A stretch of 64,000 nt of DNA from VRUE01 sp963824215 (GTDB taxonomy: Bacteria > Actinomycetota > Thermoleophilia > Solirubrobacterales > 70-9), in the NCBI GenBank assembly GCA_963824215.1, contig CAWGOE010000004.1, positions 434,001 through 498,000 of the forward strand. The letters run 5' to 3'. Under the pieces are notes generated by a model that did no database searches, was not told the DNA's origin, and saw only the letters and a program-made list of their open reading frames with translations. The position numbers and the translations under genes are program-made. The first letter of the stretch is position 1; each line of letters opens with the position of its first letter. Shown here piece after piece: positions 42,376 to 51,956 of the stretch.

Positions 42376-42639
42376 TTACTTAGCGCTGGCGGCGATGCGG
42401 GCCGCCCTTGACTTCTTGCGGGCCGCGGTGTTCTTGTGAAGGGCGCCCTTTTGCACGGCCTTGTCGATGCGGGAGACCAGGGCCTTGTGCTCGGCCTCGA
42501 CCGTTGCGGCATCACTGCCGTCGACGGCGCTCTCGAGCCGCTTGAAATACGTCTTGACCGTACTCGTCAAGAGCCGGTTCTCGGTCCTCTCGCGTTCGCT
42601 GCGTAGGATCCGCTTCTTCTGTGAGGCTATGTTCGCCAT
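42376..42639 (-). CDS. rpsT: 30S ribosomal protein S20
   Basis: The 87-aa product starts MANIASQKKRILRSERERTE, a canonical S20 N-terminus, with KGALHKNTAARKKSRAARIA at the C-terminus. S20 binds 16S rRNA. It is convergent with holA, stop codons abutting, and divergent from murJ: the CATG at 42637-42640 holds both start codons if murJ starts at 42638. Confidence 0.97.
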   Translation of the reverse strand: MANIASQKKRILRSERERTENRLLTSTVKTYFKRLESAVDGSDAATVEAEHKALVSRIDKAVQKGALHKNTAARKKSRAARIAASAK

Positions 42640-44233
42640 GAGCGCGGCGCCGGACTATACCGAGCCTCAAAGTCCATCTGAGCGCCGCCCCGGGCGGATC
42701 GCTCGTTCGACCGCGTTTTTCTCGGTTGCGACCGCTGCCTCCAGGGTCGCCGGCCTGGGCCGCGAGATCGTTGCCGCTGGCTACTACGGCGTGAGTGGCC
42801 CGATGTCGGCATTCACGATTGCTTTCCAGCTGCCGAACCTAATTCGCGCCCTGTTTGCCGACGCCGCCCTGCAGCCGGCCTTCGTCCCGATCTTCACCGA
42901 GCAGCTGGAGAAGAAGAACTACCGCGAGGCGTTCCGGCTGGCCTCGACCATGCTGCTGCTGGTCACCCTCGTGTTGGGCGCGATCACGGCGCTCTTCATC
43001 CTCGCGGCGCCATTGATCATGCCGCTCTTCGCGCCCGGTTTCGAGGGCGAGCTGCTCGATCTCACGGTCACCCTCTCCCAGGTCATCTTCCCGATCCTGG
43101 TCCTGCTCGGGATGGCCGGCGTCGTGGTCGGGATCCTCAACAGCTACGACCGCTTTGGCGCCTTCGCGATCGCGCCGCTCTTCTGGAACCTGACGATCAT
43201 TGCCTGCCTGGTCGCGATCGTGCCCTCGTTGGAGGGTCAGGACCGGATCTACGCCTACGCGATCGGCGTCCTCGCCGGCACCGTCGTCCAGTTAGGAATC
43301 GTCGTCTTCGACCTGCGCAACACGCCCTTCAAGTTCGCCTGGAGCTTCGACTGGCGCAACCGCGACGTGCGCCGTGTCCTGCTGCTGATGTTGCCGGTGA
43401 CGATCAGCCTCGGCCTGATCAACTTCAACCTGCTGATCAACAGCCTCTTCGGCAGTCTCGTCAGCGATCAGGCGCCGGCGGCGATCGACAAGGCCTTCCG
43501 CATCTACCAGCTGCCGCAGGGGGTCTTCTCGGTGGCGATCGCGACCGTCCTCTTCCCGACCCTGGCCCGCTTCGCCTCGCGCGGCGAGCACGACAACCTG
43601 CGGGCGACGATGGCCAACGGGATGCGCCAGATCCTCTTCGTGCTGTTGCCCGCCACCGCAGCCATCCTCGTCCTCTCCGAACCGATGATCCGGCTCGTCT
43701 ACCAGCGCGGCGAGTTCACCCCCGAGCAGACGACCCTGGTCGCGACGGCGCTCTTCTGGTTTGCCTTCTCGCTGCCCGCCAACGGCCTCTTCCTGCTCCT
43801 CACGCGCACTTTCTTCAGCCTGCAGCGACCCTGGTTGCCGACTGCGATCGCGGCCGGCAACCTCGCCGTCACCGCGCTCGGCGCGCTGGCGCTTTACAAC
43901 CTTGGTGTTGGCGGGATCGTCGCGGCGACGGCGATCGCAACTGTTGCCAGCGTCGTTGCCCAGGCCATCATTCTGCGTCGCCTACTCGGCGGTCTCGAGC
44001 TGGGTCGTCTGCTCGACGCCAGCATTCGCATCTCAATCGCCGCTCTGGCCCTTGCTGCCGTCAGCTTCGGCATCTGGGACGTGCTCGACGACGCCCTCGG
44101 CCGGGGGCTACTGGGCCAGATCGTCTCACTCGGCTCGGCGCTGGCGGTTGGCGGCCTGGTTTACGTCGGCGCCGCCAAGCTGCTGCGGGTGGCCGAGCTC
44201 GATCAGGTCATGCGGCTGGTACGCCGGCGCTAG
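42638..44233 (+). CDS. murJ: Lipid II flippase MurJ (MviN family)
   Basis: The 531-aa product from ATG 42638 (42629 is possible) has about 14 hydrophobic segments. MurJ/MviN motifs: ARSTAFFSVATAASRVAGLG, then PNLIRALFADAALQPAFVPI, NSLFGSLV and RIYQLPQGVFSVAIATVLFP. It flips the peptidoglycan precursor lipid II across the membrane. GTGAGG at about 42620 is a weak Shine-Dalgarno. A large membrane protein gene starts at the base after its stop. Confidence 0.92.
   Translation: MSAAPDYTEPQSPSERRPGRIARSTAFFSVATAASRVAGLGREIVAAGYYGVSGPMSAFTIAFQLPNLIRALFADAALQPAFVPIFTEQLEKKNYREAFRLASTMLLLVTLVLGAITALFILAAPLIMPLFAPGFEGELLDLTVTLSQVIFPILVLLGMAGVVVGILNSYDRFGAFAIAPLFWNLTIIACLVAIVPSLEGQDRIYAYAIGVLAGTVVQLGIVVFDLRNTPFKFAWSFDWRNRDVRRVLLLMLPVTISLGLINFNLLINSLFGSLVSDQAPAAIDKAFRIYQLPQGVFSVAIATVLFPTLARFASRGEHDNLRATMANGMRQILFVLLPATAAILVLSEPMIRLVYQRGEFTPEQTTLVATALFWFAFSLPANGLFLLLTRTFFSLQRPWLPTAIAAGNLAVTALGALALYNLGVGGIVAATAIATVASVVAQAIILRRLLGGLELGRLLDASIRISIAALALAAVSFGIWDVLDDALGRGLLGQIVSLGSALAVGGLVYVGAAKLLRVAELDQVMRLVRRR
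42654..42659 (-). promoter_or_regulatory. Probable -10 element of rpsT
   Basis: On the minus strand TATAGT, a strong hexamer, lies 14 bases before the rpsT ATG, inside the first codons of murJ. Confidence 0.5.
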
Positions 44234-46381
44234 ATGCTCGACCTGCCGCGCTACCTCCTGGGTGTGCTCGAGATAGCCCTGCTTGCCGGGTTCGCGACGC
44301 TCGGCGCGTCAGCTATTCGCTCACGGTTGCTTCCTGGCTTCACCGGCGCGCCAGCCCATATCGCGACGGCGGTGATAGCTCTCGCGCTGCTCATCTGGGT
44401 GGCTGAGATCCTCGGCGCCTTTGGACTCTTGGAGCCGCTTGGGTATCTCGTTGGCATTGGGATCCTCGGTTTGGGGCTACGCTTGCGCCTCGGCCGAGGA
44501 GGATGGGGGTGTCCCTCCGGCGCAGCGGCGTCCTGTTTTTCGCACAGACCAGTTGGCGAGAGGATGCGGCTTAAAGGCGAAAAACCCAGCAAGACGGAGG
44601 GACACCCCCATCCTCCTCCCCAAGGGCCAAGAATCACGACCCTGATCGCGCTGGCGGTCGCTGCGATCGCCGTAGTCAAGTTCGGCTTGGATGTAAAGCC
44701 GAAGCTGTCAACCGGGATGACCGGTTTCGACTCGACCTGGTACCACGGGCCGTTCGCGGCGGGGTTCGCGCAGAGCGGAAGCACCTGGGACCTGCACTTC
44801 ATCGCGCCGCAGTTCCTGGCCTGGTTCTACCCAGCCAACGCCGAAATCTTCCATGGGGTCGGGATGCTGGCGTTCGATCGCGACCTGCTCTCGCCGCTGC
44901 TGAACCTGGGCTGGTTCGTTGGCTGCCTGGTCGCCTGCTGGTGTATCGGGAGGCCGTACCGGGTTGCGCCGTGGTCATTAGCGCTGGGGGCTGTAGCGCT
45001 TAGCTTGCCCCTGCTTTCCGACCAAGCAGGCGAGGCGCGGAACGACATCGTTGGGATCTTTTTCCTGCTTGCTGCGGTGGCGGTTGCCCTGAACGCTTGG
45101 GGGGCACGGAAAAATGGGCAAGTAGGAGAAGGGGATCTGAGGAGTCCTGGCGATCGTCTCGGCGCTGAGCTGGGTCCGCTCGTGGTCACTGGCTTGGCCG
45201 CGGGGCTCGCTGCCGGGACCAAGCTCAACTTCCTTTTACCTGCTGCAGTTCTCGTCCTTGGGCTGGCGTTCATCGCCCCGACCGACAAGCGTTGGCGGGC
45301 GTTGGCGGCAGCGGGGCTTGCGGCGTTTGCTGGAGGCGGTTACTGGTACCTACGCAACCTGGCCCACAGCGGCAATCCGCTGCCCTGGTTCGACTCGATC
45401 GGGCCGGTCTCGCTGCCGGCGCCCGATCAAGCTCTCGGGGGGCGAGAAGGGCACAGCGTATTCGGCTACCTGTTCGACGGCTCGGTCTGGTCCGACTGGT
45501 TCCTGCCGGGCTTGCACGACGGCCTGACCTTGCTCTGGCCCCTGCTCGCAGCCGCGGCGCTGGCCGGACTCCTTCTTTGCCTCGTCGGGTCGGGCGTGCG
45601 GTCGAGGTTTGAACCGGATAGCGAACTAAACCTCGACCGCGCGCTACCGCTCGTGGGCCTCGTCGGGCTGGCTGCCGCGCTCGCCTGGCTTGTGGCCCCA
45701 ACCTCAGCTTCCGGGCCCGAGGGAATGCCTCGCGGTTTCGAGTCAGGGCTGCGCTACCTCGCACCAGCTCTAGTCCTCGGATTGGCGCTGGTCCCGATCG
45801 GCCTGGCTACTTGGCTCCGGGGGGCGGGTGTGGGGCACCCCCCGAACGGGCGGATACTCAAAGTGCCGCGCTCATTAGCGCGGCACTTGTCCGGGCGGGG
45901 GGTGCCCCACACCCGCCCAGCCGGCGCCCTGGTGCTGCTGGCCGTGATTGCGATCGGATACCCGGTCCAGCGCCACTATCTCGAGAACCGCTACGCCAAC
46001 CCCAGCTTCGCCGCCCCCGGCCTCAACGCCGCTTTCAAATGGGCCGACCCGCTCTCCGGCGCCCGCATAGCCACCACCAGCACGCGCCAGTACCCGCTCT
46101 ACGGCACCGACCTCTCCAACCACGTCCAGTACGTCGGCGAAGAGCAGTCCCACGGAGGCTTCACCGCCCCTACCAACTGCAAGCAATGGCGCCACACGCT
46201 CAACGCCGGCCACTACGACTACGTAGTAACCACCCGCGACCGCATAGAAAACGGCAAGCCGCCCTATCCAGACTCAACCCGCTGGACCGAAGGCTTGGGA
46301 GCAACTCCAATCTTGCGTACGCCCCCGACGGTCGTCTTCAAGCTAAAAGGACCCTTGGACCCAGTGGCGTGTAGGGAATAG
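44234..46381 (+). CDS. Large polytopic membrane protein, glycosyltransferase-like, with three in-frame palindromic insertions
   Basis: The 715-aa product starts at ATG 44234 directly after the murJ stop. It has about 10-12 hydrophobic segments and a loop GFDSTWYHGPFAAGFAQSGS followed by FLAWFYPANAEIFHG, reminiscent of GT39/GT-C mannosyltransferases, plus a C-terminal soluble part. Function is not certain. Three DNA palindromes lie in frame within it: residues about 88-128 (44498-44616), 457-469 (45601-45637) and 530-562 (45822-45918). Removing them gives about 630 aa. The inserted segments are Gly/Pro/Arg/His-rich and fall in hydrophilic loops between helices. Confidence 0.7.
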   Translation: MLDLPRYLLGVLEIALLAGFATLGASAIRSRLLPGFTGAPAHIATAVIALALLIWVAEILGAFGLLEPLGYLVGIGILGLGLRLRLGRGGWGCPSGAAASCFSHRPVGERMRLKGEKPSKTEGHPHPPPQGPRITTLIALAVAAIAVVKFGLDVKPKLSTGMTGFDSTWYHGPFAAGFAQSGSTWDLHFIAPQFLAWFYPANAEIFHGVGMLAFDRDLLSPLLNLGWFVGCLVACWCIGRPYRVAPWSLALGAVALSLPLLSDQAGEARNDIVGIFFLLAAVAVALNAWGARKNGQVGEGDLRSPGDRLGAELGPLVVTGLAAGLAAGTKLNFLLPAAVLVLGLAFIAPTDKRWRALAAAGLAAFAGGGYWYLRNLAHSGNPLPWFDSIGPVSLPAPDQALGGREGHSVFGYLFDGSVWSDWFLPGLHDGLTLLWPLLAAAALAGLLLCLVGSGVRSRFEPDSELNLDRALPLVGLVGLAAALAWLVAPTSASGPEGMPRGFESGLRYLAPALVLGLALVPIGLATWLRGAGVGHPPNGRILKVPRSLARHLSGRGVPHTRPAGALVLLAVIAIGYPVQRHYLENRYANPSFAAPGLNAAFKWADPLSGARIATTSTRQYPLYGTDLSNHVQYVGEEQSHGGFTAPTNCKQWRHTLNAGHYDYVVTTRDRIENGKPPYPDSTRWTEGLGATPILRTPPTVVFKLKGPLDPVACRE
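44498..44616. repeat. Palindromic element, type A (copy 2), inside the membrane-protein gene
   Basis: Perfect 22-bp arms (44498-44519 and 44595-44616) containing GGGTGTCCC. Core segments CGCAGCGGCGTCCT (44521-44534) and GGCGAAAAACCCAGCAAG (44576-44593) are exact reverse complements of segments of the copy after rpmA. Translated in frame. Confidence 0.85.
45601..45637. repeat. Short palindrome, type I (copy 1), inside the membrane-protein gene
   Basis: GTCGAGGTTT and AAACCTCGAC are perfect arms around GAACCGGATAGCGAACT. A nearly identical unit (GAGCCGGATACCGACCC between GAGGTTT and AAACCTC) follows trpG. Translated in frame as SRFEPDSELNLDR. Confidence 0.65.
45822..45918. repeat. Palindromic element, type B (copy 1), inside the membrane-protein gene
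   Basis: Perfect 23-bp arms (45822-45844 and 45896-45918). The core contains CGAACGGGCGGATACTCAAA (45843-45862), whose exact complement is at 56004-56023 in the copy after era, plus an inner GTGCCGCGCT..AGCGCGGCAC stem. Translated in frame. Confidence 0.85.
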
Positions 46382-46388
46382 CGCCTCT

Positions 46389-46541
46389 CCGGCGGGTGGC
46401 GTCGGTGTCGGGGGTGTGCTCCGCCAGTGCGGAGTCTGCGGAGGGCAGCGCTTCATCCCTTCAGCGGACGTCATCCCTCTGCCCGGAGCAGATCGCAGCA
46501 CCAAGGAGTACACCCCCGGCGACGACGACAGGACCCGCCGG
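46389..46541. repeat. Palindromic element, type D (copy 2), upstream of lepA
   Basis: Imperfect outer arms CCGGCGGGT..GGGGGTGTGCTCC (46389-46422) and GGAGTACACCCCC..ACCCGCCGG (46505-46541). Shares CGGGTGGCG and CGACAGGACCCGC with the element inside maf. It fills most of the 192-bp gap before lepA; nothing else is visible there. Confidence 0.65.
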
Positions 46542-46573
46542 CCGTGGGGTTAGTCAGCCATACTGGCCCGCCG

Positions 46574-48367
<1,794 letters not shown>

Positions 48368-48396
48368 GCGTCAGTCACGACTGGCCGCCTGGCCAA

Positions 48397-48402
48397 TAGA
48401 CT
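48397..48402 (+). promoter_or_regulatory. Probable -10 element of the dehydratase pair (leaderless type)
   Basis: TAGACT stands 8 bases before ATG 48411 with no Shine-Dalgarno. Confidence 0.5.
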
Positions 48403-48410
48403 CGCGCGCC

Positions 48411-48851
48411 ATGGCTATCAAGACCGAGGCAATAGGCAAGGAGTGGCCCGCCACCACTTATGAGGTGGGCAAGGAGAAGATCGGCGAGTACGCGCGGGTG
48501 ATCGGGCTCGAGAACCCGGTTCATTTCGACCGCGACGCCGCTAAGGCAGCCGGCTACCGCGACGTCGTCGCGCCGCCGATGTTCTGCGTCGTCTACAGCG
48601 CGCCGGCGCTGGGGCCGGCGATGTTCGACTCCGAGGTGGGGATGAACTTCGCCGCGATGGTCCATGGCGGGCAGCAGTTCGAGTGGGGCGAGCCGGCCTG
48701 CTCGGGCGACGAGATCACGACCACGGCCAAGTGCCTGGAGATCTACGAGAAGGACGGCAAGGGCTTCTACGTCTTCGAGACCGTCTCGGTCAATCAGGAC
48801 GGCGCCGAGGTCGTGCGCGGAACCTGGACCAACATCGTGAGGGGAGTCTGA
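48411..48851 (+). CDS. FAS1-like hydroxyacyl-ACP dehydratase subunit (HadA-like)
   Basis: The 146-aa product begins MAIKTEAIGKEWPATTYEVG and has a hot-dog fold with IGLENPVHFDRDAAKAAGYR and VVAPPMFCVVY, typical of the non-catalytic HadA/FAS1-like dehydratase N-domain. Together with the MaoC-like partner, one base downstream of its stop, it should form a (3R)-hydroxyacyl-ACP or -CoA dehydratase heterodimer. In mycobacteria such pairs act in FAS-II; here the pathway is inferred. Confidence 0.82.
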   Translation: MAIKTEAIGKEWPATTYEVGKEKIGEYARVIGLENPVHFDRDAAKAAGYRDVVAPPMFCVVYSAPALGPAMFDSEVGMNFAAMVHGGQQFEWGEPACSGDEITTTAKCLEIYEKDGKGFYVFETVSVNQDGAEVVRGTWTNIVRGV

Positions 48852-48852
48852 G

Positions 48853-49245
48853 ATGGCAGAGTTGAGCGCCGGCGAACAGATCGCCGAGCTGAAGGTGACG
48901 CCCGACAAGTACCTGCCGCATCGCTACGCCGGCGCCTCGGGCGACTTCAACCCGATCCACATCGATCCCGAGTTCGCCAAGGCTGTCGGCCTGCCAAACA
49001 CGATCCTCCATGGCCTCTACATGATGGGCCTCACCGCCCGCGCCGCCACCGAGGCGGCGGGCGGTAATCCGAAATCGCTGAGGCGACTCTCGGTCCAGTT
49101 CCGCGGCATGGGAGCGCCGGAGACCGAGATCGCGGTGACCGGCACTGTTAAGTCGGCCGAGGACGGCAAAGCTGTGATCGACGTCGTTGCTGCGCAGGGT
49201 GAGAATCAGACGATTCGGAATGCTGAGGCTGAAGTAGCGCTGTAG
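48853..49245 (+). CDS. MaoC-like hydroxyacyl dehydratase subunit (HadB-like)
   Basis: The 130-aa product shows the hydratase 2 motif YAGASGDFNPIHIDPEFAKA followed by VGLPNTILHGLYMMGL; the Asp and His of GDFNPIH are the catalytic pair. It is the catalytic partner of the preceding FAS1-like subunit. A palindromic element starts 2 bases after the stop. Confidence 0.86.
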   Translation: MAELSAGEQIAELKVTPDKYLPHRYAGASGDFNPIHIDPEFAKAVGLPNTILHGLYMMGLTARAATEAAGGNPKSLRRLSVQFRGMGAPETEIAVTGTVKSAEDGKAVIDVVAAQGENQTIRNAEAEVAL

Positions 49246-49246
49246 G

Positions 49247-49351
49247 GAGGCCGGGCGACCCTCCCCGCTCAAATTTTTGGGTGGTCGCCTGTCGTCCTCC
49301 GTCTTCCTCGCCGCCAAAAATTACAAGCCGCAGGGAGGGTCACCCGGCCTC
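49247..49351. repeat. Palindromic element, type E (copy 2), upstream of hrcA
   Basis: 19-bp arms GAGGCCGGGCGACCCTCCC (49247-49265) and its complement at 49333-49351 with one mismatch. Core words CCGCTCAAATTTTTGGGTGG and TACAAGCCGC resemble the ndk-maf element. Confidence 0.75.
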
Positions 49352-49356
49352 GCTTC

Positions 49357-49362
49357 TAGACT
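49357..49362 (+). promoter_or_regulatory. Probable -10 element of hrcA (leaderless type)
   Basis: TAGACT stands 8 bases before GTG 49371, 5 bases after the palindromic element. No CIRCE repeat is seen nearby. Confidence 0.5.
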
Positions 49363-49370
49363 TCAGAGCT

Positions 49371-50393
49371 GTGCTTTCTCAGCGGCAAGAGTTGATTCTT
49401 CGGTTGGTGGTCGATGAGTACCTCGCGGCAGGCAAGCCCGTGGCTTCGAAGACGATCGCGGAGGGCCGCGAGGTCGAGTGGGGCCCGTCCACCGTTCGTG
49501 CGGAGCTGGCTGGGCTCGAGGCGGCTGGATATTTGACCCATCCGCATACGTCGGCGGGGCGGGTTCCTACTGAGGTTGGCTATCGCTACTACGTCGATCG
49601 CTTGATCGAGTCCGGCGCGCCGCCGCCGGCCGCTGGGGTCGAACTGGAGCTGTCGCGGCTGCGGCGCGAGATCGACGAGGCGATGCGGGAGACGACTGCG
49701 GCGCTCGCCCAAGTCACTGATTTGATGGCGCTTGTCACCGCGCCGGCTCCGGCGACGGCGACGATCCACCGGGTCGAGGTCCTGCGCCTGCAGCCGGACA
49801 AGGTGATGGCGATCGCGATTGCCTCGACCGGAGCGATCGCCAAGCGCGTCTTCGACTTCCAGGGGCCGGTCGATCCAGGGCTGGTCGAGTGGGCGTCGAG
49901 CTATCTCAACGAGTCGCTTTCCGGAATGAGCGTCGGCGCGCGGATGATCGCCAACCGCCTCTCCGATCCCGAGCTCGGCCCGGTCGAGTCGCGCTTCCTC
50001 GCCACCCTCGGTCCGGCGTTCACCGAGCTCGAGCAGGAGACGGGCGAGAGCCTCTATATGGAGGGCGCCTCGCGACTGCTATCCGATGACCACCGTGGCG
50101 ATCTGCCCGGCGCCGATCGCTTGATGACTGCGCTGGAGCGCCGCGCCGGTGTCCTCGGCATGTTGCGCTCGGCGCTGGAGGAGCGCTCCGTCTTCCTCTG
50201 GATCGGCGGCGAGAACCCGCAGCCGGAGCTGCGCTCGGTCAGCGTCGTCGGCGCCAACTATGGCCTGGCGCATCGCAACCTCGGCTCGGTTGGCGTGGTT
50301 GGCCCGCTGCGGATGGACTACGCCACCGCAATCGCGTCGGTGCGCGGGGCGGCGCGGGAGCTGTCGCGCTACTGCGAGTCGGTTTACGGCTGA
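49371..50393 (+). CDS. hrcA: Heat-inducible transcription repressor HrcA
   Basis: The 340-aa product starts at GTG 49371 (VLSQRQELILRLVVDEYLAA). The N-terminal winged helix shows GKPVASKTIAEGREVEWGPS, TVRAELAGLEAAGYLTHPHT and SAGRVPTEVGYRYYVD. The C-terminal regulatory domain ends MDYATAIASVRGAARELSRY. HrcA represses chaperone operons by binding CIRCE. No CIRCE-like repeat was found upstream, so autoregulation at this site is doubtful. It overlaps dnaJ by one base (TGATG). Confidence 0.94.
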   Translation: MLSQRQELILRLVVDEYLAAGKPVASKTIAEGREVEWGPSTVRAELAGLEAAGYLTHPHTSAGRVPTEVGYRYYVDRLIESGAPPPAAGVELELSRLRREIDEAMRETTAALAQVTDLMALVTAPAPATATIHRVEVLRLQPDKVMAIAIASTGAIAKRVFDFQGPVDPGLVEWASSYLNESLSGMSVGARMIANRLSDPELGPVESRFLATLGPAFTELEQETGESLYMEGASRLLSDDHRGDLPGADRLMTALERRAGVLGMLRSALEERSVFLWIGGENPQPELRSVSVVGANYGLAHRNLGSVGVVGPLRMDYATAIASVRGAARELSRYCESVYG

Positions 50394-51058
50394 TGCCCGG
50401 CGATTACTACGAGATCCTCGGCGTTGCCCGCGACGCCAACAAGGCCGAGGTGAAGACGGCCTTCCGCCGCCTTGCGCGTGAGCTTCATCCCGACGTCAAC
50501 AACCACGACCCTGAGGCAGAGGAGAAGTTCAAGGCGGCGGCGGAAGCCTACGAGGTGCTCTCCGACACCGAGCGGCGTCGCGCCTACGACGCCTACGGCC
50601 ACGACGGACTGCGCGGCGCCGGCGCCGCGCAGGGCGGCTTCGGCTCGGTCGAGGACATCTTCCAAGCCTTCTTCAGCGGCAGCTTCGGCTTCGAGACCCG
50701 GCGCGGGCCAATGCGCGGCCAGGACCTGATCCACACGGTGGAGATCTCGGCGGTCGACGCGATGCTGGGCGCCAAGATCAGGATCCCGAGCCACGAGGGC
50801 GAGCGCGAGCTCGAGCTGCCCGCCGGGATCCAGCCCGGCAGCCAGTTCGCCCTGCGCGGCCACGGTATGCCGGGGGCAAACGGCGGCCCCCCCGGCAATC
50901 TCATCGTCGCGATCCAGGTGATCGTGCCGGAGGAGCTCTCCGAAGAGCAGCGCGAGCTGGCCGAGAAACTCGGTGAGACGTTGGAGCCGCGCAATCTGCG
51001 CTCGCAGCAGGACGGCGGCGAGAGCTTCTTCAGCCGCATGCGCCGAGCCTTCGGTTGA
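50393..51058 (+). CDS. dnaJ: Short DnaJ-type co-chaperone lacking the zinc finger
   Basis: The 221-aa product has a complete J domain (DYYEILGVARDANKAEVKTA, HPD in ELHPDVNN), a Gly/Phe-like segment (YGHDGLRGAGAAQGGFGS), then a client-binding domain (SAVDAMLGAKIRIPSHEGER, LRGHGMPGANGGPPGNLIVA). The zinc-finger CxxCxGxG repeats of type I DnaJ are absent, and at about 60% of the usual length one substrate domain is missing. It probably works with a DnaK encoded elsewhere. Placed hrcA-dnaJ-prmA, with TTGA overlap to prmA. Confidence 0.88.
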   Translation: MPGDYYEILGVARDANKAEVKTAFRRLARELHPDVNNHDPEAEEKFKAAAEAYEVLSDTERRRAYDAYGHDGLRGAGAAQGGFGSVEDIFQAFFSGSFGFETRRGPMRGQDLIHTVEISAVDAMLGAKIRIPSHEGERELELPAGIQPGSQFALRGHGMPGANGGPPGNLIVAIQVIVPEELSEEQRELAEKLGETLEPRNLRSQQDGGESFFSRMRRAFG

Positions 51059-51939
51059 TCCGCCTCGCGGTTCGTTGCGTGCCCGAGCTGGCCGAGCAGG
51101 TATTGGCCGAGCTGACCGTGCTGGCGCCTAACGGAGTTGAGGAGGAGCGCGGGCCTGGCTACGTCGAGTACGCGATCTACGGCGGCGAGGGAGAGTTGCC
51201 CGAGCTGGGTGAGATCGAGGCGGCGGCCGGGGGCGGACTGGTCGAGCTGGTTGCGACCCAGGTGCCCGACGACTGGGCCGATCGCTGGCAGGACTTCCAT
51301 AAACCGCTTCTGGTCGGCGACCGCCTCTGGCTGCGCCCCTCCTGGGAGCCGCCTCGCGAGGGCGCCATCGACTTAGTCGTAGACCCCGGCCGCGCCTTTG
51401 GCACTGGCGCCCATCCAACCACGAGGCTCTGCTTAGAGCTTCTGCTCGAGCTGGCTGAGCAGGGCGAGGCTGGGGGAGCCCTAACCGACCTCGGCACCGG
51501 CTCCGGAGTCCTAGCTATCGCCGCCGCAAAGCTCGGCTGGGAGCCGGTACACGGCTACGACCATGAGACCGCAGCTATTGAAGCTTCAACCGAAAACGCA
51601 GTCGCTAACGGCGTCGCGGTTCAGTTTGAGGGCACCAACTTGCGGGAGGGCGTGCCCGACCTCGCACCTACCGTTGTAGCCAACTTGACCGCACCCGTCC
51701 TTGCTGCCATCGCTGCTCAACTGGTGAGCGACTCGGGGAGCCGGGGAAGGGGTCGCCGGAGCCTCCCCGCTGTTGCTCCGCCGACCCCTTCCCCGGCTCC
51801 CTCCACAACGCTGGTCTGCTCGGGCCTGCTCCCGGGTGAGCTAGACGATGCTGCCGCCGCGTTCGCACCCGTCGGCCTAAGCGAGGTCGAGCGTCGAATC
51901 GACGGCGACTGGGCCGCGTTGCTGCTTCGTCGGCGGTAG
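51055..51939 (+). CDS. prmA: Ribosomal protein L11 methyltransferase with in-frame palindromic insertion
   Basis: The 294-aa product from TTG 51055 (overlapping the dnaJ TGA) has the PrmA N-terminal domain (WADRWQDFHKPLLVGDRLWL) and SAM-binding motif I LTDLGTGSGVLAIAAAKLGW, with GRAFGTGAHPTTRLCLELL and motif IV-like VVANLTAPVLAAI. Between AAQLV and LVCSGLLPGE the usual short linker is replaced by about 25 residues rich in Ser, Pro and Arg, encoded by a 66-bp palindrome (22 codons). It trimethylates L11. Downstream parts of the domain are intact. Confidence 0.88.
   Translation: MIRLAVRCVPELAEQVLAELTVLAPNGVEEERGPGYVEYAIYGGEGELPELGEIEAAAGGGLVELVATQVPDDWADRWQDFHKPLLVGDRLWLRPSWEPPREGAIDLVVDPGRAFGTGAHPTTRLCLELLLELAEQGEAGGALTDLGTGSGVLAIAAAKLGWEPVHGYDHETAAIEASTENAVANGVAVQFEGTNLREGVPDLAPTVVANLTAPVLAAIAAQLVSDSGSRGRGRRSLPAVAPPTPSPAPSTTLVCSGLLPGELDDAAAAFAPVGLSEVERRIDGDWAALLLRRR
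51736..51801. repeat. Palindromic element, type C (copy 1), inside prmA
   Basis: Perfect 20-bp arms GGGAGCCGGGGAAGGGGTCG (51736-51755) and its complement (51782-51801). The 24-bp core (51756-51779) is an exact reverse complement of 63975-63998 at the start of trpA. Length is 66 bp, a multiple of three, translated in frame. Confidence 0.85.
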
Positions 51940-51943
51940 CGGG

Positions 51944-51949
51944 TATGTT
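51944..51949 (+). promoter_or_regulatory. Probable -10 element of the DUF2269 gene (leaderless type)
   Basis: TATGTT stands 7 bases before ATG 51957 and itself contains the upstream ATG at 51945, favouring 51957 as the start. Confidence 0.5.
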
Positions 51950-51956
51950 TTCGCCG

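Noticed and set aside
46382..46573. N-terminal extension of LepA through the upstream element
   Set aside because: The frame is open, but LepA homology begins at 46574 and the upstream residues are the translated palindrome.
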